Origin: Sulfoacidibacillus thermotolerans
GTDB taxonomy: Bacteria; Bacillota; Bacilli; Alicyclobacillales; SLC66
DNA length: 59,674 nt
Assembly: GCF_003144315.1 (NCBI RefSeq)
Contig: NZ_MPDK01000015.1
Span: 1 to 59,674, forward strand
Reading direction: 5' to 3'
This document shows, in pieces, positions 8,997 through 18,161 of this stretch (positions are counted from its first letter, which is position 1; the number at the start of each line of letters is the position of its first letter). A program made the position numbers and the translations under genes. Below the pieces are notes generated by a model that did not search any database, was not told the DNA's origin, and saw only the letters and a program-made list of their open reading frames with translations.

Positions 8997-10301
8997 ATGC
9001 GTATTACTCAAAACATGATGACAAACCAGTTTATTTACAACATTACAAACGAACAGCAAACAATGCAAACACTTGAAAACGAGTTGTCTACCGGCAAAAC
9101 TTTGACTCGTCCTTCTGACAATCCACTTGCCGTTTCTCAGGACATGTCAGTTCGTGCAACACTCAGTCAAACAGCCGCTTATCAATCAACCATTAACTCA
9201 GGTCTCAGTTGGATGAATGATACCAGTTCAGCAGTTCAACAGATTCTCTCTACTTTGCAAAGTTTGCAAGGTACCGTTCTTGAAGGGATCAATACGACAA
9301 GTAAAAGCCCGGCAACACTAGCTGCACTTTCACAAACAGCGCAAGAACTTGCTGCAAACATTGGTCAAACACTAGATGCAAAACAAGGTAATCGTTACTT
9401 GTTTGGCGGTGTGCAAATCGATACACAAGTTGCCTCTGTTACACAAGTTCCTTATAGTCCGACAGATATGGCTGTAGTGAACGGTACGACGACGTCAACC
9501 ACAGGCTATTATGATCTACCGGAAACTCCTGGGAATCCTATGGTTGCCTCAATTACAGGTTCCAATACTACGCTGAGTACAAATCAACCCTATGAATTGC
9601 AAGTTGCCGTGTCTACTTCTGGAACTACAACTTTCACTTTGTCAAATCCAATTAATCAGACAGTAATTGCCTCAACACAAGTGGCCAGCACGCCTGTTGC
9701 CGGTTCTAGTGTCACCTTAATCGGACCCGCATCGCCGAGTGGCTCCCCTTCAACTTATGCACTGACTTTATCAAATTCATATGCTGTAGCTGCTGGAACA
9801 ACACAGTCTGATCTTCTCATTCCGAGTACTCACTTAACGAATCCCTATAGTGTGGCGAGTTCTGCATCTGGAACGATCTCTTATGAAGTAGCACCAGGTG
9901 TCGAAATTCCAGTCAATGTGACAGCGCAACAAATCATGCGAACTTCTCCGGATGGATCTTCTCCCTCACTGCAAACAACATTGCAAAATATTGCTGTTGA
10001 CTTGCAGACAGGGAACTCATCCAATCTTCAATCAGATCTTGCCGCCCTTCAAGAAAACATCACAAACATCACAAATATCAACGCGGATTTAGGAGCTCGT
10101 ATTCAACGCTTAAATGCCTTGAAAAACCAAATGAGTAACTATCAAACGACGCTTACTTCTGAAAAGGGGGTGATAGAAGGCGCAAATATGGCGAAGGTCA
10201 TCAGTCAGTTTAATACCGATCAAACTGTCTTTACTGCCGCATTAAAGATGGGATCTGAAATTTTACTGCCTTCCCTCGTCAATTTTCTGCCAAATGGTTA
10301 A
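8997..10301 (+). CDS. flgL: Flagellar hook-associated protein 3
   Basis: FlgL is the second junction protein and connects FlgK to flagellin. The 434-residue protein starts with MRITQNMMTNQFIYNI, shows the flagellin-like LSTGKTLTRPSDNPLAVSQ near residue 32 and GNRYLFGGVQ near residue 130, and closes with a flagellin-like terminal helix. Between about residues 150 and 310 it carries a Thr/Ser-rich insert not found in the shortest FlgL proteins, probably an exposed domain. ATG 8997 has AGGTGAGG eight bases upstream. It belongs to the flgM-flgN-flgK-flgL operon. Confidence 0.94.
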   Translation: MRITQNMMTNQFIYNITNEQQTMQTLENELSTGKTLTRPSDNPLAVSQDMSVRATLSQTAAYQSTINSGLSWMNDTSSAVQQILSTLQSLQGTVLEGINTTSKSPATLAALSQTAQELAANIGQTLDAKQGNRYLFGGVQIDTQVASVTQVPYSPTDMAVVNGTTTSTTGYYDLPETPGNPMVASITGSNTTLSTNQPYELQVAVSTSGTTTFTLSNPINQTVIASTQVASTPVAGSSVTLIGPASPSGSPSTYALTLSNSYAVAAGTTQSDLLIPSTHLTNPYSVASSASGTISYEVAPGVEIPVNVTAQQIMRTSPDGSSPSLQTTLQNIAVDLQTGNSSNLQSDLAALQENITNITNINADLGARIQRLNALKNQMSNYQTTLTSEKGVIEGANMAKVISQFNTDQTVFTAALKMGSEILLPSLVNFLPNG

Positions 10302-10351
10302 TCGTCCTTAGACATCATCGTACTTAACTATAAGAAGGGAATGAACATACT

Positions 10352-11701
10352 ATGTCAAGTTTTTTTAGCGTGAATAACAACGCGCAAGCACAATCTATTC
10401 TTCAAAACCTAGACAATGTACAAAATAACATTAACAGTGAATATTCTGCGTTGTCGACAGGCAACAGCATTAATTCTGCAGCTGATAATCCTGCAGGTTA
10501 CTCTATTGCCCAACAAATGACTTCTCAAGTCAACGGTTTGAACCAAGCCACACAAAATGCACAAAATGGAATTAGCATGATTCAAACTGCTACAGGTGCA
10601 ATGAACCAAATTGAAACAATTATGCAGACAATGTCCAGTTTGGCAACTGAAGCATCTACCGCAGGGATGTCTTTCTCCGACCGAGCGAACCTACAGTTAG
10701 AAATGAACTCTTTAGCTCAACAAATTAACAGCACCACCAATCAAACGCAATATAATGGCATCAATCTGCTGTCAGGACAATTTGCGGCAAGCGGTGCATC
10801 CGGGACGCAAAATTTAACCGTGCAAGCAGGTGCCGATCAAAGTCAAACGCTCTCTTTTAACATCGCTGCAACAGATGTTGTAAGTTTAGGCGTTGCTGGA
10901 ACTTCCGCTGCTGGTGGATCCGTAGCCCAAGCTTCTTTGGCAAATGCTGGATCCTCCTCTACGAATGGTGCTGCGTTATCATCCGTCTCTTCACCCACTA
11001 CTCTACTTACAGGGTCAAATGCGGTTTATTTTGGGGCAAATACATTATTCCAAGCCGGCCAACAGTTCCAAATCGTCGTAACTGCCAATCTCAGTGGGAC
11101 AAGCACACTGGCAACAGTTACATCCGAAACTCTACAATTACAAACCTTAAGTGGAAATGATATTGGAGCCGCTTTCACAATAACTCCAGGTTCATCAGGT
11201 ACAGTTACGCTCGGCGATCCTTCCACTGGAGCAGAGCTCTCCGTAAATCTGTCTACTCAACCTACCACGGGTACGGTGAGTTCAACAGGAACTGGTACGT
11301 ATACTGGCATTATCTCATTTGCTGCACCAACATCAGGCACATCAGCGCCGGTTGCCGGAAATCAATACAATAATTGGACAGCATCTGCGAATGTCTTTGG
11401 GTTAAACATCATGAATCAAGCAAGTGCACAACAGGCGATTACCACACTACACAATGCGATTAACGAGCTTTCCAGCGAACAAGCTCAACTTGGCGCTGTA
11501 CAAGATCGTTTGAATTACACCGTATCAAATCTGCAAAATTCATCCGAAAATCTGCAAAACGCAAAGTCGACGATTACGAATACCAATATGGCGGCTGAGT
11601 ACACGCAGTTTTCGCAAAACCAAATTTTGGATCAGGTCGGTCAAAGTATGTTGGCACAAGCAGATCAACAACCGGCTTCCATCTTAAAGTTACTTCAATA
11701 G
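10352..11701 (+). CDS. hag: Flagellin
   Basis: This is the filament subunit. The 449-residue protein has the conserved N-terminal D0/D1 helices (LSTGNSINSAADNPAGYSIA near residue 36 and TQYNGINLLSG near 130) and the C-terminal D0 helix ending in ILKLLQ. The middle, about residues 180-345, is rich in Ser, Thr, Gly and Ala and is probably the exposed D2/D3-like domain, a likely target of the glycosyltransferases encoded downstream. The N-terminus MSSFFSVNNNAQAQ departs from the usual MRINHN start. The segment equivalent to the TLR5-recognised QRVREL stretch reads QTMSSLATEAS and lacks its arginine. ATG 10352 has AAGGGAA upstream. Confidence 0.95.
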   Translation: MSSFFSVNNNAQAQSILQNLDNVQNNINSEYSALSTGNSINSAADNPAGYSIAQQMTSQVNGLNQATQNAQNGISMIQTATGAMNQIETIMQTMSSLATEASTAGMSFSDRANLQLEMNSLAQQINSTTNQTQYNGINLLSGQFAASGASGTQNLTVQAGADQSQTLSFNIAATDVVSLGVAGTSAAGGSVAQASLANAGSSSTNGAALSSVSSPTTLLTGSNAVYFGANTLFQAGQQFQIVVTANLSGTSTLATVTSETLQLQTLSGNDIGAAFTITPGSSGTVTLGDPSTGAELSVNLSTQPTTGTVSSTGTGTYTGIISFAAPTSGTSAPVAGNQYNNWTASANVFGLNIMNQASAQQAITTLHNAINELSSEQAQLGAVQDRLNYTVSNLQNSSENLQNAKSTITNTNMAAEYTQFSQNQILDQVGQSMLAQADQQPASILKLLQ

Positions 11702-11721
11702 TTTCCTGTATTTCATGATCT

Positions 11722-11740
11722 AAAGGGTTGATTTCCCTTT
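11722..11740 (+). terminator. Weak hairpin after flagellin
   Basis: AAAGGG (11722-11727) and CCCTTT (11735-11740) form a six-pair stem with a seven-base loop, followed by one further T. It lies about 20 bases after the flagellin stop. It is too weak to be sure of termination. Confidence 0.3.
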
Positions 11741-11751
11741 TCATCAACGAG

Positions 11752-11775
11752 CCGCGCGCGATGTATAGCGCGCGG
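11752..11775 (+). other. GC-rich hairpin between flagellin and fliD
   Basis: CCGCGCGC (11752-11759) and GCGCGCGG (11768-11775) are perfect complements around an eight-base loop. No T-run follows. It may slow decay of flagellin mRNA or attenuate read-through into fliD, which would help keep flagellin far more abundant than its cap protein. It ends about 28 bases before the fliD start. Confidence 0.55.
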
Positions 11776-11803
11776 TATTCCCATCATTACAGGAGGAGAC
11801 GGC

Positions 11804-13369
11804 ATGTCCATAAACCTGTTGCAACAACTCAATTCAATCCCTAACTTGGGTGGCACTGGTCTTCCTGTTCAACAATACGCGTCCGAAATGCAACAAGTTT
11901 TAACAGCACAATTTGAGACGATCCCAAATTCCGAACTTTCCACACTCTCTACGACGCAAAATGCATTAAACAGTTTACAACCTGCATTGCAGCAACTTCA
12001 GTCTGCTACACAAACATTAGCTAGTTCACTCAGTTGGAATGCTGTTCATTTAACGACGACAGGGTCTGGTTTTACTGCCACAGCACAAGCTGGCGCGGAA
12101 CCTTCTTCTTACACGATTCAAGTAAACAATCTGGCCACTGCCCAGTGGAATACGGCATCTGTCAGTTTGGCGACGTCTACAGGCAGCTCCACATTGACCG
12201 CAGGAACTTTTGCCATCACCCCCTCTTCCACTTCTCAGTTGACGGGAACTGCGACGATCACCGTCACTAGCGGGGAGAGTTTAAGTGATATTGCGGCGGC
12301 AGTCAATCAAGATAGTGCAGCAACGGGAGTGGTCGCTTCCATCATCCAAAGTAATAATGGATATCAATTGACATTTCAAGATGTCAACCCCGGTGCGACA
12401 AATACCTTTAGCCTTACGGATGTCAGTGGCAATGTGATTTCCTCACAACTAAAAGTCACACAGACAGCAACGGCAACAGATGCTTCAATCACCCTGGATG
12501 GTTCAATGACGCTCACGTCATCCAGTGATACATTTGCGAATGCCATTCCAAACGTCACGATCAATGTCAATCAAGCTGGAGCATCAGGAACCATTCTTTT
12601 AGCTCAAGATTCTTCTGCAGCCCTATCAGCCGTGCAGAATTGGATGAATGCTTATAATTCGGTGATTTCAACTCTACACACAGATACTGCCTACACGCCA
12701 GCTTCTGCATCAAATCCGGCCGCTGGTGCACAGACAGGTCCACTCTTTACGGATCCAGCAGCCACTGGATTATTAGCGCAGCTTCCAAATTCAGTAAATT
12801 CCTTTATCGGCGCGAGTGGAGCAACTGGGTCCTCAAATTTCTATCATTCACTTTCTCAACTTGGCATTGTCGTTGATCCAAATACAGGGCAACTCGAGTT
12901 TCAATCAGCAAGTGGGTTCGCTGCGAACCCTGCATCTGGAACCGCTGGATTTTCTGGTACTTTACAGTCAGGACAAGCAATGTTTACGCATGCAGTGCAA
13001 AGTAATCTTGCAGCGGTACAACAACTTTTCGGTGTCGTACAAACTTCTTCGCTTTCATCTGAGGTCCCCACAAATGGTATATTAGGGAATCTAAATACAG
13101 TATTAAATGAATTTTTAGGGTCTGGTTCCTCGACAGGAGTCATTTCTGGTGAGTTGCAATCTATTTCACAACAACAAAAAGAGATCAATCAATATTTAAA
13201 ACAAGTAAATCAAATGATTACAAACAATGTGCAAAACTTTACTTCACAATTAAATAATTTAAATGCATCATTACAGCAATCAAGCGCACAAATGCAGCAA
13301 ATAAACGCCATGTTAAATGGTGCATCAAGTTCCAGCAGTAGTTCTAGTTCTAATTCCTCAGGTGGATAA
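11804..13369 (+). CDS. fliD: Flagellar filament cap protein
   Basis: FliD forms the cap under which flagellin subunits fold at the filament tip. The 521-residue protein has the FliD N-domain (residues about 18-115, starting GTGLPVQQYASEMQQVLTAQ), a Ser/Thr-rich middle, and the C-domain with a long terminal coiled coil rich in Gln and Asn (about 430-505). It ends in a run of about nine serines plus Gly, an unusual low-complexity tail. ATG 11804 has AGGAGGAG upstream. As in Bacillus it follows flagellin and precedes small chaperone genes. Confidence 0.93.
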   Translation: MSINLLQQLNSIPNLGGTGLPVQQYASEMQQVLTAQFETIPNSELSTLSTTQNALNSLQPALQQLQSATQTLASSLSWNAVHLTTTGSGFTATAQAGAEPSSYTIQVNNLATAQWNTASVSLATSTGSSTLTAGTFAITPSSTSQLTGTATITVTSGESLSDIAAAVNQDSAATGVVASIIQSNNGYQLTFQDVNPGATNTFSLTDVSGNVISSQLKVTQTATATDASITLDGSMTLTSSSDTFANAIPNVTINVNQAGASGTILLAQDSSAALSAVQNWMNAYNSVISTLHTDTAYTPASASNPAAGAQTGPLFTDPAATGLLAQLPNSVNSFIGASGATGSSNFYHSLSQLGIVVDPNTGQLEFQSASGFAANPASGTAGFSGTLQSGQAMFTHAVQSNLAAVQQLFGVVQTSSLSSEVPTNGILGNLNTVLNEFLGSGSSTGVISGELQSISQQQKEINQYLKQVNQMITNNVQNFTSQLNNLNASLQQSSAQMQQINAMLNGASSSSSSSSSNSSGG

Positions 13370-13436
13370 TCATATGAATTTGTTTGTCATGCATTCATAA
13401 TCATTCCGAGTATGCTACACTTCGCGAGGGATGAAG

Positions 13437-13754
13437 ATGAGAGACCGACTTTTAAGAGTAATAGAATTAGGAACCCTAGCGATGACTGCGATCGAACACA
13501 AGCAGTATTATCAAACGTATGTAGTGATGCGTGAGCGAACAGAAGCGATTCAAGCACTTCTTGAAGTACAGCAAGGTAACCAAGCATCTGTTTCGCTGGA
13601 CCTAGCAGAGTTGCATGAACTACAACAGCAAACGCTTGCTCTGCAGCAAGCGTTACAAACTGCAATACACCATGCACAACAGGCACTGCACAAAGAATTA
13701 CAATCTGCGAATGCAAGAAGAATCTACGCCAAACAGGAACATTTAAATCTCTAG
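13437..13754 (+). CDS. Putative flagellar chaperone (FliT-like)
   Basis: The 105-residue, wholly helical protein (RLLRVIELGTLAMTAIEHKQ, then Gln-rich helices) lies directly after fliD, where fliS and fliT usually sit. Because a clear fliS is found further on at 15770, this gene is the best candidate for FliT, the chaperone that holds FliD before export. FliT proteins share little sequence, so the call depends on size, helical content and place. ATG 13437 is favoured because GAGGG lies six bases upstream; ATG 13431 would overlap that site. Confidence 0.5.
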   Translation: MRDRLLRVIELGTLAMTAIEHKQYYQTYVVMRERTEAIQALLEVQQGNQASVSLDLAELHELQQQTLALQQALQTAIHHAQQALHKELQSANARRIYAKQEHLNL

Positions 13755-13850
13755 GAATACAAGGATATTTAACACATCATCTGTAGGAATGATCTGCAGT
13801 GACACTCTCTATGTAGAGAGCAACCAGTCTATTGAAAAGGCGCGAATGAA

Positions 13851-15773
13851 ATGCTTTTATCTGCATGTATGATTGTAAAAAATGAAGAACTGACGATTAG
13901 GCGCTGTCTAGAATCTTTACAAGGAATTGCCGATGAAATCATCGTCGTAGATACAGGGTCTACCGACAAAACAATGGAGATCGTGCAATCCTTTGGCTGC
14001 ACGATCATACAACACGAATGGCAAAATGATTTTTCAAGCGCCCGCAATGCTGGAATTACTCAGGCAAAGGGAGATTGGATTCTTGTCATCGATGCAGATG
14101 AATTTGTAGAAAGATTAGATCGGGAGAAGTTTTTCCAGTTTCTCAAAGCTACGGATGCAGAAGGGGTGTTTATTACAGTAAATAGTTTGATGGGCCCCCT
14201 CGCGCATCCGAGCAATATCTTTGCCATTCGTGTGATGCGTTTATTTCGCAAGGGACATTTGTACTCTGGAGCGATTCATGAACAAGTTGCAGATTCTGTT
14301 TTTCGCACCAAGCGTCCCATTGCAAAATACGATTTGATCCTCACGCATCTTGGCTATACAAATGAATTTGTTGCGATGCGCGCAAAAACGAAGCGCAACA
14401 CGCAGTTGATCGAACAAATGATTGAAGAGAATCCCAATGACCTGTTTCAAATCACGAATTTAATGGCTGAATACTCCATATCAGGACAACATACGCAGTG
14501 TGCAACGTTAAGTGAAAAAACGTGGAATCGCGTAAAAAAAATGCCAACTTCCGAATGGCCCAACTTTGCACCCCGTATGGTATCCATTTTAGTTGCTTCA
14601 CTCTGGGAACTTGGCAAACGCGAGGAAGCTCTCTCCTATATGCAAGAAGGGATTCGACTTTTCCCCTGGTTTACAGATTTTAAGAAACGTTATGCTGATA
14701 TGTTGATACTAAACAGTCAATTTCGTGCTGCAATTGAAACCCTGATGGAGTGTCGAAAACAAGGGGATACACAATTAGGACTCATTGAATTTCTTGAAGG
14801 CGCTGGTACTTATCTAGCAGCATACAGCTTAGGGGTAGCTTGGGCGCATGTTGGGGATGAAATGAACGCACGCAAGTGGTTCTTGCAATCTTTTTTTGAA
14901 AACCCAGCACAAGATAATACGTTATTACCCATAATAGGTCTGCTCCCTAAAGATCCGAAGCTATTAAGAGAATTCATCGAGCCACGTCTATACGATCCAA
15001 CAGCGTTTGCAACCTATGTTGAGATTTACTCCGGTTGGAATTATGAAGATGCTGATCGACTCATTGATCAACTTGAGAAAAAATACGGAGAATCAGAAGC
15101 TTCGCATCGTGCTCACATGTCTTTGTTGCGACTGGAGGGTACCGAAGCCCTTCACAAACGAGCACAAACTGTCAATTATGATATCGATTGGCTACTGCTC
15201 GGCATCCATTACCTTGAACTGGGAGATAAAGAACAAGCAAACTATGCGCTTTCACGTGCTAAAGTGCGTGGTGAATACCTGCTAAAGGTCATGACCTCTT
15301 TAGAAAATTCACCTGATTCTACATGGGGTTTACATGGGGTCATCCGCGATCTAATTGCTATGAACCCAACAACTTTATTGCAAAAATGGCTCCCACGCGC
15401 AATGGACATAGAAACATTTTGGATTACTCTTAAATGTTCACCACTGAAAAGTATGCTTGAAACAATCACATGGCCAGGTAAAACGGCGCATGAATGTGAG
15501 CAAAATGCGCTCAATCACTTCAATCAGAAAAACTATCGGGAAGCTTCGAAATGGTTAACCCGCGCACAACAGTTTGAAAAGACAGTAACACAATTTCTAC
15601 TTGAATGTGATTTAGCGTTAGCCGAAAATGACTTGCCAAAGGCTCGTAAAACGATCTTTGATGGAAAAAAACTGTATCCCGATTCTGAAATGCTAAAAAT
15701 TGCTTCAGATCAAATACATCCAAAACTCAATCCACTTGAAATCACACAGAAACTCGGGAGTGGTATGCAATGA
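13851..15773 (+). CDS. GT2 glycosyltransferase fused to TPR repeats, copy 1
   Basis: The 640-residue protein has an N-terminal GT-A glycosyltransferase family 2 domain (about residues 1-190): the opening LLSACMIVKNEELTIRRC, VVDTGSTDKT (D34) and the metal/nucleotide-binding DAD at residues 81-83. The remainder is helical and TPR-like (FPWFTDFKKRYADMLILN region, ARKWFLQSF and similar). Such GT2-TPR proteins transfer a sugar from a nucleotide donor to a protein or glycan. Here the location immediately after fliD and the 4-base overlap with fliS (ATGA) point to flagellin glycosylation. ATG 13851 has AAAAGG ten bases upstream. The sugar and acceptor residues cannot be deduced. Confidence 0.9.
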   Translation: MLLSACMIVKNEELTIRRCLESLQGIADEIIVVDTGSTDKTMEIVQSFGCTIIQHEWQNDFSSARNAGITQAKGDWILVIDADEFVERLDREKFFQFLKATDAEGVFITVNSLMGPLAHPSNIFAIRVMRLFRKGHLYSGAIHEQVADSVFRTKRPIAKYDLILTHLGYTNEFVAMRAKTKRNTQLIEQMIEENPNDLFQITNLMAEYSISGQHTQCATLSEKTWNRVKKMPTSEWPNFAPRMVSILVASLWELGKREEALSYMQEGIRLFPWFTDFKKRYADMLILNSQFRAAIETLMECRKQGDTQLGLIEFLEGAGTYLAAYSLGVAWAHVGDEMNARKWFLQSFFENPAQDNTLLPIIGLLPKDPKLLREFIEPRLYDPTAFATYVEIYSGWNYEDADRLIDQLEKKYGESEASHRAHMSLLRLEGTEALHKRAQTVNYDIDWLLLGIHYLELGDKEQANYALSRAKVRGEYLLKVMTSLENSPDSTWGLHGVIRDLIAMNPTTLLQKWLPRAMDIETFWITLKCSPLKSMLETITWPGKTAHECEQNALNHFNQKNYREASKWLTRAQQFEKTVTQFLLECDLALAENDLPKARKTIFDGKKLYPDSEMLKIASDQIHPKLNPLEITQKLGSGMQ

Positions 15774-16129
15774 ATCCTGCGGATGTGTATCGCCAACAAT
15801 CTGTACTGACAGCACCCTTACCAGTGAAACTCGCAAAACTGCACGAACGCGGCGCTTTATTAACTCGACAAGTACGTCATTTCACCGAGAACAACGAGAT
15901 CTTACGCGCACGCGACGCCATCACGCAAATTGAAGATATCATTACCTTTCTACGCAGTTCTTTAAACCCTGACTTAGAAGTTTCTTCTTATGTTGAAGCG
16001 ACATACATTTTCTATTACGATATGGCAGTTTCATGGTACATTGATCCAAATAAGGTATCTGAAGGCTATGATTCTATGTTAGAATTCTGGGAGAGTTGGG
16101 CACGCACATGGAGTCAAGTTCGCGATTAA
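15770..16129 (+). CDS. fliS: Flagellin export chaperone FliS
   Basis: FliS binds the C-terminal helix of flagellin, prevents premature polymerisation and delivers it to the export gate. The 119-residue protein matches the family layout: NPADVYRQQSVLTAPLPVKL at the start, then ARDAITQIEDIITFLRSSLN in the position of the conserved helix before the NxD(Y/L)E turn (NPDLEVSS), and a terminal helix with FWESWARTWSQV. The conserved N-terminal tyrosine is present. It overlaps the stop of the upstream glycosyltransferase by four bases and is followed 68 bases later by a second glycosyltransferase. FliS between two glycosyltransferase genes is unusual and suggests functional coupling. Confidence 0.85.
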   Translation: MNPADVYRQQSVLTAPLPVKLAKLHERGALLTRQVRHFTENNEILRARDAITQIEDIITFLRSSLNPDLEVSSYVEATYIFYYDMAVSWYIDPNKVSEGYDSMLEFWESWARTWSQVRD

Positions 16130-16197
16130 AATAACTATGCGAGACAGCGAGAATACTCGATTGTCGATCCGTATCGACTCAGTGAGGATGTGCTTCT

Positions 16198-18123
16198 GTG
16201 TTACTTTCAGCCTGTATGATCACAAAAAATGAAGCGTTGACTTTGCGTAAATGTCTAGAATCTCTGCAAGGGATCGCGGATGAAGTGGTCCTTGTCGATA
16301 CAGGATCTTCCGACGAAACAGTGGCTATTGCCCAAGAGTTTGGATGTAAAGTTTATACATATAAATGGAACCACGACTTTGCAGCAGCCCGTAACGAATC
16401 ATTACGTCATGCAACGGGAGACTTTATCTTAGTCATTGACGCAGATGAATATCTTGATGCAAGAGAAAAAGTAGGACTGCGCGATTTCTTAGCCAAAACG
16501 GATGCAGAGGGCATTTTTGTCATCTCAAAGAGTTATCTTGGATCACTTACACATTTAACAAGTGCAGTGCCCATTCGTGTCCTGCGCCTTTTTCGCAATG
16601 GGCACTTCTATACAGGCGCCATTCACGAACAGATTGCTGAGTCCATATTAAAAACTGGAAAGCCTGTTGTATCTTATGATCTGACCTTACACCATTTAGG
16701 ATATACGGATGAATTCTTAGCGCGACGCGCCAAAACAACGCGTAATACCGCATTGCTCGAAGCGGAGCTTCACCGCGATCCCCAAAATGTCTTTCAACGT
16801 TCCAATCTCATTGTCGAGTATATGCTACAAAAGGACTGGGTAAAGGCAGAGCGGCTCGCGGAAAAAACATGGCACGACATAAAAAGTACGCCCCCATCCT
16901 TATGGCCCAATTTTACTCCGCGAATCGCACTCAATTGGATGACAATTTTATGGGAACGCGGGAAAAAAGACGCTGCACTTCGAACTGGACAAGAAGCGAT
17001 ATACTTCTTTCCTTGGTATACGGATTTAAAGCGTCGATACGCCACGTTTTTAATGCTGCATCATCAAATCGCACGAGCCATTGATATTCTCATGGAATGC
17101 CGCGCACAGGGAGATGTAAAACCTGGACTCATCGAATCAATAGAAGGATCTGGAACTTATTTTGCCGCCTATGATCTTGGAGTAGCTTGGGCATTATTGG
17201 GGGACGATTTACAAGCACGGAGATGGTTTTTACAAGCGTTTCAAGAAAATACGGCTTTCGAAGCTGCCATCTCCCCGCTCATCATGCTTGCTCCAAATGA
17301 TCCCCAATTTTTATACGAGCATTTCGAAAAGCGAATTTGGGATACACATACCTACGGAAATTATGCTGAGGCATACGCAATCATCGGATTTGCACAAGCA
17401 AAAGAGGTCGTTTCACGTGCCGTACAAGCCTGTGGTGAGACCGAAACCACACATCGCGCGGCAATGGCACTTCTTGTAAACGAAGGAGAAGGACCACTTT
17501 CCAACTATGCGCAATTACATCCTGCAGATATCACATGGTTGCTTTTAGGAATCTATAAGTTAGAACAAGGAGATCAAGAGGGGGCACATATTGCCCTACA
17601 AAAAGCAGGTCCACGTGGTCATTACCTGCTCCATTTGCATCAATTGTTTCAATCAGATCAACAGGCTACATGGTCACTTTTGCCGATTGCCCGTGACCTA
17701 ATTGCAATGCGTGCAGAACGCTTCCTTCGCGCTCACTTGCACACAGCCCAAGACGTGGACAGCGCTTGGCTTTTACTTAAATATTCTCCTTTAAAACATC
17801 TCTTATTTGAAGTTGAGTGGCAGGGCCACTCTGTCTGGCAGTATGAGATGAATGCTTTGCGTGCCTTACAACAAAAACAATACGACCAAACCGCGATATG
17901 GCTAAAAAAAGCGCGCGCCGTTCAACCGACTGTCACTCAAACTGTGATGGAGTGCAATCTGCATTGGGCACAGCAAGATCAGCAAGCCGCGCGGAAATCC
18001 TTACTTGCTGGGAAAAAAATCTTTCCACATTCGGAGTTACTCAAACATCTTTCCGCCTTACTATACACAAAAACAGATCCCATCCAAGTTATGAAAAAAC
18101 TCAGGAACGGAACTTCAAGATAG
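16198..18123 (+). CDS. GT2 glycosyltransferase fused to TPR repeats, copy 2
   Basis: This 641-residue protein is a paralog of the one at 13851. It shares almost the same opening (LLSACMITKNEALTLRKCLE), VDTGSSDET (D34), the DAD motif at residues 81-83, the LHHLGYTDEF segment, and matching TPR-type blocks to the end, including MECRAQGDVKPGLIE. The two therefore arose by duplication, with fliS now lying between them. Start GTG 16198 has GAGG ten bases upstream. Having two full-length, apparently intact copies suggests that they add different sugars or act at successive steps on flagellin. It is followed 38 bases later by the large double-GT4 gene, so 13851-21356 is probably one transcription unit. 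Confidence 0.9.
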   Translation: MLLSACMITKNEALTLRKCLESLQGIADEVVLVDTGSSDETVAIAQEFGCKVYTYKWNHDFAAARNESLRHATGDFILVIDADEYLDAREKVGLRDFLAKTDAEGIFVISKSYLGSLTHLTSAVPIRVLRLFRNGHFYTGAIHEQIAESILKTGKPVVSYDLTLHHLGYTDEFLARRAKTTRNTALLEAELHRDPQNVFQRSNLIVEYMLQKDWVKAERLAEKTWHDIKSTPPSLWPNFTPRIALNWMTILWERGKKDAALRTGQEAIYFFPWYTDLKRRYATFLMLHHQIARAIDILMECRAQGDVKPGLIESIEGSGTYFAAYDLGVAWALLGDDLQARRWFLQAFQENTAFEAAISPLIMLAPNDPQFLYEHFEKRIWDTHTYGNYAEAYAIIGFAQAKEVVSRAVQACGETETTHRAAMALLVNEGEGPLSNYAQLHPADITWLLLGIYKLEQGDQEGAHIALQKAGPRGHYLLHLHQLFQSDQQATWSLLPIARDLIAMRAERFLRAHLHTAQDVDSAWLLLKYSPLKHLLFEVEWQGHSVWQYEMNALRALQQKQYDQTAIWLKKARAVQPTVTQTVMECNLHWAQQDQQAARKSLLAGKKIFPHSELLKHLSALLYTKTDPIQVMKKLRNGTSR

Positions 18124-18161
18124 TTTTCATGATAAAATTTGCATCTTGACGGAGGAACAGT

